A stretch of 64,000 nt of DNA, from contig JAWBQJ010000006.1 in NCBI GenBank assembly GCA_038845865.1, forward strand, positions 39,441-103,440, written 5' to 3'. Shown in pieces: positions 51,612-60,180 of this stretch. Both the position numbers and the translations under genes were made by a program. Every line of letters starts with the position of its first letter. The stretch's first letter is position 1. The stretch is from Desulfurococcaceae archaeon (GTDB lineage: Archaea > Thermoproteota > Thermoprotei_A > Sulfolobales > Desulfurococcaceae). A model generated the notes under the pieces. The model saw only the letters and a program-made list of their open reading frames with translations. It did no database searches and was not told where the DNA came from.

Positions 51612-52574
51612 TTGAGGTGGCTCATTTTTGCACACGGAGACGGCGATGGTGTCGCCTCAGCAGCGCTTGCTAAGGCCTATTTAGAGCAGCTGGGGTATAA
51701 AACGCAAACTGTCTTCACGCACCCCGTGGGGCTTCTTGACGACATTAAGGAGTTTGCCAAAGACTATAATGGGATATTTATCGTCGATATCGCTCTTAGC
51801 GAAGTTCACGGGAATGAAGTCCTGGGCTTACTGAAAGAGCTGGCTACTAGGTGCACGGTGATCTACGTAGACCACCACCCGCTACTAGAAGACATGAGCA
51901 TACCCGGAGAACTTGTCTGGATACACGACACTTGCTGCTCAGCATCTGAACTCGTATATAGGTTTCTGCGCGGTAAAGGTCTCAGCCCAGAGTACTCTAG
52001 GATAGGGCTTTACGGCGCTATAGGAGACTACCTGGATGAAACGCCGTGGGTTAAACGTGAACTTAGTAATTGGGATAAGAGGTCCGTATACCTTGAAGCC
52101 GGCATACTGATACAAGGCCTTGAAGGCTCTCGCAGAGATTACGAATTCAAAAGACGCGTCGTAGAGCACCTCTCCGCGAATAGGTTACCGAGTACCATGA
52201 GCGAGCTCGTTGAGAAGAGCCTGAAGCAGGCTGTCGAAGATGAAAACTTAAGGATATGGGTTAAAAACAACGTAGCGAAATACGGGCTTGTAGCTTACGT
52301 ATTAAACCCACCTGGTAGCGCCGGTAAGGCCGCAACCTACGCTAGGATATATGGCAGTGGAAAGGTCGGAGTAGCCGCTGAAGAACGTAAGGAGATCTAC
52401 GTCATGAGTCTGCGTGGAGAGCACGGAGTAGACTTAAATAGGATATTGCGCGAACTCAGTAGAACGATCGGGATCAACGGTGGAGGTCACCCCACGGCCG
52501 CCGGGGCGAGGGTTAGTAAAAGCAAGTTCATGACCTTCATTGAGGAGTTGAGTAAGCGCGTGTACGGGAGTTAG
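51612..52574 (+). CDS. DHH-family phosphoesterase (RecJ/NrnA-like)
   Basis: About 320 residues from TTG 51612. HGDGDGVASAALA (DHD-like motif I), VDIALSE (II) and VDHHPLLED (III, DHH) form the metal-binding phosphoesterase core; GGGHPTAAGARV is the GGGH motif of the DHHA1 domain. Substrates in the family are short RNA/DNA ends, nanoRNA or cyclic dinucleotides. The frame is open from 51390, but the extra residues cross the promoter region; ATG 51546 is another possible start. Confidence 0.9.
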   Translation: MRWLIFAHGDGDGVASAALAKAYLEQLGYKTQTVFTHPVGLLDDIKEFAKDYNGIFIVDIALSEVHGNEVLGLLKELATRCTVIYVDHHPLLEDMSIPGELVWIHDTCCSASELVYRFLRGKGLSPEYSRIGLYGAIGDYLDETPWVKRELSNWDKRSVYLEAGILIQGLEGSRRDYEFKRRVVEHLSANRLPSTMSELVEKSLKQAVEDENLRIWVKNNVAKYGLVAYVLNPPGSAGKAATYARIYGSGKVGVAAEERKEIYVMSLRGEHGVDLNRILRELSRTIGINGGGHPTAAGARVSKSKFMTFIEELSKRVYGS

Positions 52575-52592
52575 TACCACCCTACTCGGGTT

Positions 52593-52841
52593 CTAGAGAT
52601 TAGAGGGAGGCGTGTACGTGCTTTTCTTGAATTTGAGCTTTATCTCGTCGCCGGCCTCCCTTAAAACCTCCACCGTATAACCCCTTCTACTCGCAATAAT
52701 TTTAGTAAGCCCGAGAGGTAGAATGGTCTTCTTCGTAATCACTATGAACTCTTCATATGCTCCTTCATCCAAGACCTTTAACAGAAGGGCTACTGGGTTC
52801 TCGTTGCAGCCAGTAGACCTGCTCAGATCCAGTTCGTGCAC
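52593..52841 (-). CDS. Small protein, possibly TusA-like fold
   Basis: An 82-residue protein: LDLSRSTGCNENPVALLLKVLDE, then strand-helix-strand (EFIVITKK, LPLGLTKIIASRRGYTVEVL, EIKLKFKK), given as landmarks. The order beta-(Cys-x-x-x-Pro)-helix-beta-helix-beta recalls TusA sulfur carriers, whose motif is CPxP; here it is CNENP, so the match is weak. Convergent with the DHH gene. Confidence 0.6.
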   Translation of the reverse strand: MHELDLSRSTGCNENPVALLLKVLDEGAYEEFIVITKKTILPLGLTKIIASRRGYTVEVLREAGDEIKLKFKKSTYTPPSNL

Positions 52842-53011
52842 GTAGCAAACACCTCTACTAGAACCTGAAGTAAGTGGACTAATATAGTTGCATCCAAGGA
52901 CCCTGCACTACGAGTAGGCGCGCTACCCATGGGCGATCCCCACTACACTCCTTGCTCCGCAAACGCGAGATCGTCAGCTAGCCCACTAACGGGCACTCTA
53001 CGTGGGTATTC

Positions 53012-53029
53012 GTACATATAGCTATGTAC
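53012..53029. promoter_or_regulatory. Palindrome upstream of the second HAAT operon
   Basis: GTACATA-TAGC-TATGTAC, perfect seven-base arms, about 30 nt upstream of the TATA element; a candidate operator for an amino-acid-responsive regulator. Confidence 0.45.
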
Positions 53030-53051
53030 ACTGTATAGCTCCTAGTAAACA

Positions 53052-53060
53052 TTTATAAAC
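53052..53060 (+). promoter_or_regulatory. TATA box of the second HAAT operon
   Basis: TTTATAAAC, centred 41 nt before the livK ATG; GTGGGGGTC provides the ribosome site. Confidence 0.65.
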
Positions 53061-53096
53061 TCCTCTCCACAAAACACAATAAGTGGGGGTCAGTTA

Positions 53097-54389
53097 ATGA
53101 AGGGGCTCCTTAAAGCTCGTGCACTTCCTACCGGCGTCTGGGCAATACTACTAATCGTGTTCCTACTAATAGGGTTCGTAATAGGGTACTTCATTCCGAG
53201 AGCGGGGGCGCCAGGCGTAGTTGCACCTACAGGCCTACCCAAGGAGATTCCAGTAGGAGTTATAGTTGCACTGAGTGGGGCATACGGCTCGTACGGTATA
53301 CGAGAGGACGCCGCAGCTAGACTAGCCGAGAAGGATATAAATGAATTCGTGAAAAAGATAGGGCTCGACGTGAAGTTCGTATTTTACTACGAGGACTATG
53401 CCAGTAAACCTGATATAGCGTTGCAAAAAGCACAGGCCCTCGCTGCCAGAGGTGTAAAGGTAATTATCGGTGGCTTAATCAGCGGTGCCACCAAAGCGAT
53501 TACCTCGTATGCCGAGGCAAACAAGATAGTCGTCATAACGGGGTCCTCTACAGCCGCGCGAAAGGACGTTGCACCACCAGCAGGTTACATTTTCAGGACG
53601 CTTCCCTCAGTTGAAGCCGAAGGGATTGCCACGGTCGACCTCATACTAAGTCTCGGCGTTAAAAACGTGATAATAATATCGCCCGAAGAATCCTACTCGC
53701 TCTCATTCAAAAACGCCTTCGTAAACGCGGCGAGGACGAAGGGCTTAAACGTAGTTGCAGACCTCACGTTCCCGGTAGACACTAAAGACTTTAACCCGCT
53801 AATAGACAGTATGGAGAGGGCTGCCGCACCTTACTTGGAGAGAAAAGAGGCGTTCGCAATAGTCTGTAACACGTGGGAAGACCACGCCACGGTCCTACTC
53901 ACTCAAGCTAACGCTAGAAATAGTCCTCTACTGAAGGTCCTTTGGTTCGCATCCGACACATTACCGCTAAGCACTGTAGTGATCGAGCAGGTGGGGCCCA
54001 TAGCTGAGAAGGTGAAGCTAATTGGAGGCCTATTCACAGGAGCCGCGTCCAAGGTTGCCGATCATGTGAGGGAATACACGCTATCTACACTAGGCCAAGA
54101 GCCGACAGTATACGCTTACGCAACATACGACGCTGCATGGATCGCAGCACTGGCAATACTGCTCGCGGGTAAATATGATGGTGAAGCCATAAGGAATGCC
54201 GTGCCTTTAGCTGCAAGCATATACTGGGGGGCAACCGGAAACATAGAGTTTAACAGTGAGGGTGACAGGAGCTTCGCGGACATGATATTCTACGGCGTCA
54301 TAGGTGGTAAGTGGGAACCCGTTACCGTGTACAGGGTCCTAGAGAACAAGTTCTACTGGCTTAAAACAGTAGAAGTTCCCAAACTGTAA
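53097..54389 (+). CDS. livK: HAAT-type ABC transporter substrate-binding protein (second set)
   Basis: A 430-residue protein anchored by an N-terminal helix (VWAILLIVFLLIGFVIGYFI). The type I periplasmic-binding fold follows (PVGVIVALSGAYGSYG, VVITGSSTAARKDVA, ATYDAAWIAALAILLAG). It is not close to the first LivK in linker or length: there is no Thr/Val-rich linker. Probably a different amino-acid or amide ligand. Heads a five-gene operon. Confidence 0.93.
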   Translation: MKGLLKARALPTGVWAILLIVFLLIGFVIGYFIPRAGAPGVVAPTGLPKEIPVGVIVALSGAYGSYGIREDAAARLAEKDINEFVKKIGLDVKFVFYYEDYASKPDIALQKAQALAARGVKVIIGGLISGATKAITSYAEANKIVVITGSSTAARKDVAPPAGYIFRTLPSVEAEGIATVDLILSLGVKNVIIISPEESYSLSFKNAFVNAARTKGLNVVADLTFPVDTKDFNPLIDSMERAAAPYLERKEAFAIVCNTWEDHATVLLTQANARNSPLLKVLWFASDTLPLSTVVIEQVGPIAEKVKLIGGLFTGAASKVADHVREYTLSTLGQEPTVYAYATYDAAWIAALAILLAGKYDGEAIRNAVPLAASIYWGATGNIEFNSEGDRSFADMIFYGVIGGKWEPVTVYRVLENKFYWLKTVEVPKL

Positions 54390-54453
54390 TTTTTTGTCAC
54401 TCCTGCTTTATAATAGGTCCATACGCGTGTAGGCCTGTAACTGGCTGGGTAAT

Positions 54454-55224
54454 ATGGTGAGCCCTCCCGAAATCCACTTAAAAACTCTAAATGTCACTAA
54501 AAGGTTCGGTGGCCTGGTAGCTGTCAATAAGGTTAGTGTAAGCATACCTAAAGGCTCCTTAACGCTCCTAATAGGGCCGAATGGTTGTGGAAAGACTACG
54601 CTGGTAAACACGATAACGGGGATCTACAAGCCGGATGAGGGAAAGGTGTACTTTAATAACGAGGACATTACGGGGTTGCCGTCGGATCAGGTGTATAGGA
54701 GAGGCCTGGTTAGGACGTTTCAAATACCGTCTCCTTTCACTAAGTTAAGCGTGCTTGATAACCTACTGGTAGCGGCTAGGGGCAATCCCGGCGAGAAGTT
54801 CAGATACCACCTGTTTAAAAAGGCCTGGTGGAGTTACGAGAAGAAGGCACTTGAAAAAGCCTTCGAGGTAATGAGAATACTTAATCTAGACAAATACTGG
54901 GATAGAGAAGTATCGGAACTAGATGCAGGAGCGCTTAAGCTGATAGAGATCGGGAGGGCGCTGATGTCTGATGCCCAAATGATAATACTGGACGAGCCTA
55001 TAGCAGGCGTTAACCCTAAGCTAGCGCACAGTATTTTCTCACACATAGTGAACGTGAGAAACGAGCTCGGCATAACGTTCTTGATAATAGAGCACAGGCT
55101 AGATATAGCTCTCAAATACGCGGATTACGTGTACGTAATGAACCAGGGCCTGATAATATCTTCGGGGACGCCGTCGGAAATAGTCAAAGATGAAAAAGTT
55201 AGAGCAGTTTACCTAGGGAGGTAG
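54454..55224 (+). CDS. livG: HAAT-type ABC transporter ATP-binding protein LivG (second set)
   Basis: A 256-residue ATPase. Walker A GPNGCGKTT, Q-loop LVRTFQIPSPFTKL, degenerate signature LDAGALKLIEIG, Walker B MIILDEPIAGV, H-loop IIEHRLD. The signature departure (LDAGA) parallels the LGAGQ of the first LivG, so both transporters share this oddity. Confidence 0.93.
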   Translation: MVSPPEIHLKTLNVTKRFGGLVAVNKVSVSIPKGSLTLLIGPNGCGKTTLVNTITGIYKPDEGKVYFNNEDITGLPSDQVYRRGLVRTFQIPSPFTKLSVLDNLLVAARGNPGEKFRYHLFKKAWWSYEKKALEKAFEVMRILNLDKYWDREVSELDAGALKLIEIGRALMSDAQMIILDEPIAGVNPKLAHSIFSHIVNVRNELGITFLIIEHRLDIALKYADYVYVMNQGLIISSGTPSEIVKDEKVRAVYLGR

Positions 55225-55231
55225 GTGGCCG

Positions 55232-55954
55232 GTGCTCGTGGTTAAGAACCTGAATTCAGGCTATGGAAAATTCCACATACTTTACGATATTTCACTAGAA
55301 TGCAGGAACGGCGAGATCCTGGCAATACTGGGTCCTAACGGAGCTGGCAAAACAACCCTACTTAATAGCGTCTACGGCCTGGCTGACGTGTACTCCGGCG
55401 TCATAGAACTGGGTGGAGAGGACATAACGAGGTTACCGCCTCACAAAAGGGTCAAGAAGGGTATTTCATACGTCTTTCAAATGTTTAATGTATTTCCAAA
55501 TCTCACCGTGGCCGAGAACCTCAGACTCGTAGCGAGGTTCGCCGGGCTAAACAGAGGTGAAATAGAGAGCTCCCTGAACGAGATATACGAGCTCTTCCCA
55601 ATACTGAAAGAAAGACAAAGACAAGTAGCAGGGACCTTGAGTGGGGGGGAGAGGCAGATGCTGGCTTTGAGTCTAGGGCTCGTAAGGAAGCCCAGAGTTC
55701 TTTTGCTAGACGAACCCACAGCGGGACTAGCCGTTAAATACGTTGACACGCTCATGGAGAAGATCAACCTGCTGAGGAAGATCATGAACATCTCCATAGT
55801 CCTCGTGGAGCAGAACGTACATAAGGCGCTCGAAGTCGCGGACAGGGTGATGGTTCTCGTAAGTGGTAGGATAATCTACGAAGGAACCCCCTCAGACCTC
55901 TACACCAAGCACGACATATTGAGATTGTATCTGGGTGTTGGTGAGGCGGCTTGA
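55232..55954 (+). CDS. livF: HAAT-type ABC transporter ATP-binding protein LivF (second set)
   Basis: A 240-residue ATPase. Walker A GPNGAGKTT, Q-loop YVFQMFNVFPNLTV, signature LSGGERQMLALS, Walker B VLLLDEPTAG, Gln-type H-loop VLVEQNVHKA. GTG start 7 nt after livG; the stop overlaps the livH TTG start. Confidence 0.93.
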   Translation: MLVVKNLNSGYGKFHILYDISLECRNGEILAILGPNGAGKTTLLNSVYGLADVYSGVIELGGEDITRLPPHKRVKKGISYVFQMFNVFPNLTVAENLRLVARFAGLNRGEIESSLNEIYELFPILKERQRQVAGTLSGGERQMLALSLGLVRKPRVLLLDEPTAGLAVKYVDTLMEKINLLRKIMNISIVLVEQNVHKALEVADRVMVLVSGRIIYEGTPSDLYTKHDILRLYLGVGEAA

Positions 55955-56847
55955 TCGAGACGCTTGTAGGGGGCATAACGCTGTCATCGATACTCTCGCT
56001 CATGGCTATAGGCATAACGCTACTCTACAGGACAACTAAGGTACCCAATTTTGCACACGCCTCGTTCGTGACCACGGGCATCTTCGCGGCGTTCACCCTA
56101 CACCTCTTTAACCAGCCCATTTATTTAGGGTTACTGCTGGGCTTCCTGCTCTCCGGGCTGGAAGCACTCTTACTATTCTACCTCGTGCTGGAGCCCCTGA
56201 GGAGGAGGAAGTCCTCCATATTCATACTAATGATGGCGACGCTGACTTACGATATTTTCCTTTTCGGTTTAATAAACATATACGCAGACTACCTCCAATA
56301 CACCTACAAGGCCACAGCGAGAAACATATACTTAGCTGGGGCGGATTTCAAGGTACTCGGTGTTCAAGGGATAACGGTGGTATCCGTGATCACACTAGTA
56401 GCGTGTCTATTCGCGCTTCACATATTCCTCAACAAAACGGTGTTCGGGACGGCTCTGAGGGCCGTAATGGAAAACGACTCCCTCGCGCTAGCTAGTGGCA
56501 TTAACGTAAGCGCAATGCTAGCCATATCGTGGTTTATAGCAGGCGGGCTGGCCGGCGTGGCGGGGGCCTTACTTCCTCTGCACATAATGTGCAGTCCCTC
56601 AACGGGCATGATCCTCATAGCCGCGATGTTCGCTGCAAGCATACTAGGTGGACTAGAGCAACTGTACGGTGCCCCCGTAGGCGGTTTCATACTTGGCCTC
56701 GCCGAGACACTGCTCGTAACGGGGCTCTCCTCGGTGCTGGGTCCCTGGGTTATGACGTACTCTGGTATGATACCCTACATAGCGCTCATACTCGGCCTCA
56801 TCTTCTGCCCCAGGGGCCTGATCTCCATAAGGGTGAGGGGTGCGTAG
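55951..56847 (+). CDS. livH: HAAT-type ABC transporter permease LivH (second set)
   Basis: A 298-residue permease starting TTG ATC GAG within the livF stop (TTGA overlap). LLYRTTKVPNFAHASFV and SILGGLEQLYGAPVGGFILG match LivH landmarks; about eight membrane segments. Forms the channel with LivM. Confidence 0.93.
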   Translation: MIETLVGGITLSSILSLMAIGITLLYRTTKVPNFAHASFVTTGIFAAFTLHLFNQPIYLGLLLGFLLSGLEALLLFYLVLEPLRRRKSSIFILMMATLTYDIFLFGLINIYADYLQYTYKATARNIYLAGADFKVLGVQGITVVSVITLVACLFALHIFLNKTVFGTALRAVMENDSLALASGINVSAMLAISWFIAGGLAGVAGALLPLHIMCSPSTGMILIAAMFAASILGGLEQLYGAPVGGFILGLAETLLVTGLSSVLGPWVMTYSGMIPYIALILGLIFCPRGLISIRVRGA

Positions 56848-56850
56848 TGC

Positions 56851-57903
56851 ATGGCGTTAGAGCTAATAACTCTATTTATATCGGACCTACTAGCACTTCT
56901 AGGAGTATACACCATTCTAACCCTCTCGTTAAATGTGCAAAGGGGGTACGCGGGAATACCCAATTTCGGGTTACTATTCTCATTTGCGGGAGGCGCCTAC
57001 ATTACGGGAAGCCTAGCGGCTAGACTGGGACTACTGCTAGCAGGGGTAGGCACCGATATTGACCCCATATCAAATTCCGTCGGTGCCATGGCGGTACTAA
57101 ACCCCATTCTAAGATCGAGCCCGCTGCTCACGATCACGTTAACGGTAATACTCCTACTAATAGGCGCTGTTACCGGGGCACTACTAGGTCTAATCCAGCT
57201 AGGCCCCGTAATTAGGCTGAGAATCGACTACTTAGCAATAACGCTCTTGGCGCTGGGGGAGGTGCTGAACTACATTGCCACGGTGTACAAGCCGTTTATA
57301 AATGGAGCTTTAGGGGTCTTGGTGCCCGACCTCTTCTCGTGGGCTGGATCAGAGTACAGGTTTATGGTAGCGACCCTAGAAATCCTCCTAATAGCGTTCC
57401 TGGTATTCCTGTACGTGGAATACCTCGGTAGAACACCGTTGGGGAGGGTTTTAAAGGCAATTAGGGAAAACGAGGTTGCAGCGACCTCGCTGGGAAAGAA
57501 CCTGGTAACCTACAGAGCCATAGCGATGACGATAGGTTCGGCTTTCTCGGGCATTGCCGGCGCGCTCTGGACACTGTACTTGGGTGCCATAACCCCCTCC
57601 CTCCAGAGGTTTGACTGGACGTTCCTGCCCTGGCTGATGATCTTCCTCGGGGGAATAGGCAACAACCGCGGAGTGTTCCTAGGGACCTTCATATTCGTGC
57701 TGATAAACCGGTTACTCGTGTACATTAAACACTACTTCACCGGGCTACTTCCGTTCGATGTAGTGTGGTTCGACTACATATCGCTGGGAATCGTGATGGC
57801 CTTAATACTAATATACAGGCCTCAGGGAATACTGCCAGAAAAGCCGCGTGTACCCGGAGAGATTAAGGAAATCATGGGCAAACAAGGTCTCGAGGAGAGG
57901 TAA
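56851..57903 (+). CDS. livM: HAAT-type ABC transporter permease LivM (second set)
   Basis: A 350-residue permease. LNVQRGYAGIPNFGLLFSFAGG and LMIFLGGIGNNRGVFLG are the family landmarks; it ends RPQGILPEKPR as LivM usually does. Last gene of the operon. The following 194 bases to 58097 hold some GC-rich pairing (GGAC-TGAA-GGTCC near 57980) but no gene I can support. Confidence 0.93.
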   Translation: MALELITLFISDLLALLGVYTILTLSLNVQRGYAGIPNFGLLFSFAGGAYITGSLAARLGLLLAGVGTDIDPISNSVGAMAVLNPILRSSPLLTITLTVILLLIGAVTGALLGLIQLGPVIRLRIDYLAITLLALGEVLNYIATVYKPFINGALGVLVPDLFSWAGSEYRFMVATLEILLIAFLVFLYVEYLGRTPLGRVLKAIRENEVAATSLGKNLVTYRAIAMTIGSAFSGIAGALWTLYLGAITPSLQRFDWTFLPWLMIFLGGIGNNRGVFLGTFIFVLINRLLVYIKHYFTGLLPFDVVWFDYISLGIVMALILIYRPQGILPEKPRVPGEIKEIMGKQGLEER

Positions 57904-58097
57904 TTACTTAGTTCCCCCTCAATACCCCGTTGCGTCGTTAAAGTAATGGAGAGTCCGAGCGGGGCTGTCAACGTCTTCAAGGACTGAAGGTCCTCTACAG
58001 CTTCGTAGTCTGGAGAGGGCGCCTGAGGCTGGCCGGCGGGTGAGGAGTGTATGTAAGCTCTCCGGTGCTTTCTCACCTAGAGTAAAATGCTAGGAAA

Positions 58098-58388
58098 TTA
58101 ACCCGGTAGATGTGAACTACAGGTACTCAGAGCTTCTACGACCCTGCTCCTAAGGGAATCTAGGTCGAATCCGAGAATAGTGGCGTTGCGAATGCTCGAA
58201 AAGGCATCTTCAACGCACTTGGTAGTACTGCAACCTTTAAGCATGTTCTCGAGAACTTCAAGGGCTTCTTCGGGATACACGAAGAAGTCGCCTGATATCT
58301 GTACATCCTCAATAGCGCAGCTTTCTGTAAACACCACGTCGAGTTTAACAGTCTTTGTAAATCGTAGCGTTACTGAATAGGTTTTCAA
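58098..58388 (-). CDS. lplB: Lipoate-protein ligase accessory domain subunit (LplB type)
   Basis: A 96-residue protein: VTLRFTKTVKLDVVF, then VQISGDFFVYPEEALEVLENML, which is the signature of the C-terminal accessory domain of lipoate-protein ligase A when encoded separately, as in several archaea. It is needed for lipoate adenylation by the main subunit. It lies 4 nt after lplA on the same strand. Confidence 0.85.
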   Translation of the reverse strand: MKTYSVTLRFTKTVKLDVVFTESCAIEDVQISGDFFVYPEEALEVLENMLKGCSTTKCVEDAFSSIRNATILGFDLDSLRSRVVEALSTCSSHLPG

Positions 58389-58392
58389 GTTC

Positions 58393-59148
58393 TCACCTCT
58401 TGAATATCCATGCGCGATCCCTGTACTTGTTAACTAATTGCTCGGCTAGCTTTAACTCTTCTTCACTAAGCCGATCGTAGTATACTGTGGCATTTAATGC
58501 GCGAGAAAAACCTTTAACCAGGCTCCTAACTAGTGCCTCCATGTCCACGTCATTAATTACCTGTCTCAGGGTTACGACTCTCTCCCTAATACTTTTAACC
58601 CCCTTACTTTCGAGCTTTACAGCTGGAACAAGTAAGGCTTTTTCCAGTACATCCAGGTCCGTCGCATACATGAGTGTTCCGTGCTGAAGTAAGTAACCTG
58701 ATTTGCGCGTTTGAGCGCTTCCCGATATCTTGCGGCCGTGTACGACAACATCGTTAACGGGTACGAACTCAGCTTCAACACCGATTTCCCGGAGAGCGTA
58801 GACTAGTCCACTACAAATAATCCTATAGCTTTCCTGGACATCTGTTAAAGGATGCTCGATCGGGAGAACCACGCTATAGGTTATCTCTCCATTAGCATCA
58901 TGGTACACTGAGCCCCCTCCTGTTATTCTACGTGTAAACGGTATTCCGCTTTCCTCGAGAAACCCCAGGTTAACAGCTTCCCTCACCTTCTGGAAATAAC
59001 CGATTGTAACAGCACTGGGGATGAACCGATATAACCTAAGGGTGTTTTCTATTCTGCCCTTGGTCCTCAGAATCAGCATTGCCTCGTCAATGGCCATCTG
59101 CCAATAGACGTCTCGACCTTCTAGGTCGACTAGCACCCGTAACTTCAA
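58393..59148 (-). CDS. lplA: Lipoate/octanoate-protein ligase catalytic subunit (LplA type)
   Basis: About 251 residues from TTG 59148 (GGTGG 6 nt before; a TATA-like ATTTTTATC about 40 nt upstream); the frame is open to 59199, crossing the divergent gene. Biotin/lipoate ligase fold: RRITGGGSVYHDANGEITYSV (landmark: RRxTGGG plus His), then the lysine of GRKISGSAQ that contacts the acyl-adenylate. With LplB it attaches octanoate or lipoate to carrier proteins. Confidence 0.92.
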   Translation of the reverse strand: MKLRVLVDLEGRDVYWQMAIDEAMLILRTKGRIENTLRLYRFIPSAVTIGYFQKVREAVNLGFLEESGIPFTRRITGGGSVYHDANGEITYSVVLPIEHPLTDVQESYRIICSGLVYALREIGVEAEFVPVNDVVVHGRKISGSAQTRKSGYLLQHGTLMYATDLDVLEKALLVPAVKLESKGVKSIRERVVTLRQVINDVDMEALVRSLVKGFSRALNATVYYDRLSEEELKLAEQLVNKYRDRAWIFKR

Positions 59149-59193
59149 AGTAAGTCCACCGTAGTTAATAAATAGGTCGTGCCGTAGATAAAA

Positions 59194-60180
59194 ATGCATG
59201 GTAGTGGCGTGCCTCGACAGTTAACCGGCGAAGGGAGCGTGATGACCGCTCTAAGAGCATCAATAGGAACACTAGCGTCCCTGGGCCTACTAGAGATCAG
59301 AATGACCGAGAAACCCAACGTAGCCTACCTGCTTCAGTACTCACCGGATGGTTGTAAAGCTGGATGTGCTTACTGCCTGCAATCACGAAGACTGTTCAAT
59401 ATTAAGGGCGGAGAATATCTGGGGAGGATTCAGTGGCCCATTATAGACCTAGACGTTTTAGCTAGATCGTGGAGAAGCGTTTTCAGCCGCATATGCTTTC
59501 AAACGGTCGTAAAACCGGGCTTCACTGCCGAGGCCTTAGAGATCCTAAAGAAAATCAAGTCGTTTGAAGATAGGTTACCCATATCAGTCGCGGTAACGCC
59601 TGTTTCCACGGCTTTTCTACACGAGTTGAAAGAACTAGGAGTTGACGCCCTAGGAGTGGGTCTTGACGCGTGTTCACGAGAGGTCTTCGAGAGGTGGAAT
59701 AAACCGTACAGCTGGTCTACCTACTGGAGGTTCATAGAAAAAGCTGTCGATGTTTTTGGTAGGGGCAATGTCTATGTTCACCTGGTTATAGGGCTCGGGG
59801 AATCCATGGCGGACGCCGTCAACACGATCAAGAAAACGTATAACGTTGGTGCACGGGTAGCCCTATTCAACTATGTCGACATTTATGGTAAGTCTAATGT
59901 TGACATAAGCTACTACAGGCTTATTCAGATCACAAGGCTTCTCGTAGAGAACGGGCTAGACCCCGAGGAGTACATAGACTATGACAGGCGAGTTTTGACG
60001 GGAAAAGTACCACTAGAGATGGTGCAGGCGTGTTATACTAGTGGATGTCCTGGATGTAATAGACCTTTTTACAACGAAAAACCCAGCGGGCCTGTCTACA
60101 ATATCCCTTCCGAGAACTACCTCAGACTGTACATGAACAGCCTTAGGGAGGAACTAGCGAGAATAGGGGTTACAATATGA
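59194..60180 (+). CDS. Radical SAM protein, lipoyl synthase component (LipS1/LipS2 type)
   Basis: A 328-residue radical SAM protein. CKAGCAYC is the CxxxCxxC cluster motif; a C-terminal cysteine set in CYTSGCPGCNRP is a likely auxiliary Fe-S site, needed as a sulfur source in lipoyl synthases. Adjacent to lplAB and to a second radical SAM gene, it fits the two-protein lipoyl synthase LipS1/LipS2 described in Thermococcus. The start may instead be near 59239-59242, where GAAGGGAG precedes GTG/ATG. Confidence 0.83.
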   Translation: MHGSGVPRQLTGEGSVMTALRASIGTLASLGLLEIRMTEKPNVAYLLQYSPDGCKAGCAYCLQSRRLFNIKGGEYLGRIQWPIIDLDVLARSWRSVFSRICFQTVVKPGFTAEALEILKKIKSFEDRLPISVAVTPVSTAFLHELKELGVDALGVGLDACSREVFERWNKPYSWSTYWRFIEKAVDVFGRGNVYVHLVIGLGESMADAVNTIKKTYNVGARVALFNYVDIYGKSNVDISYYRLIQITRLLVENGLDPEEYIDYDRRVLTGKVPLEMVQACYTSGCPGCNRPFYNEKPSGPVYNIPSENYLRLYMNSLREELARIGVTI

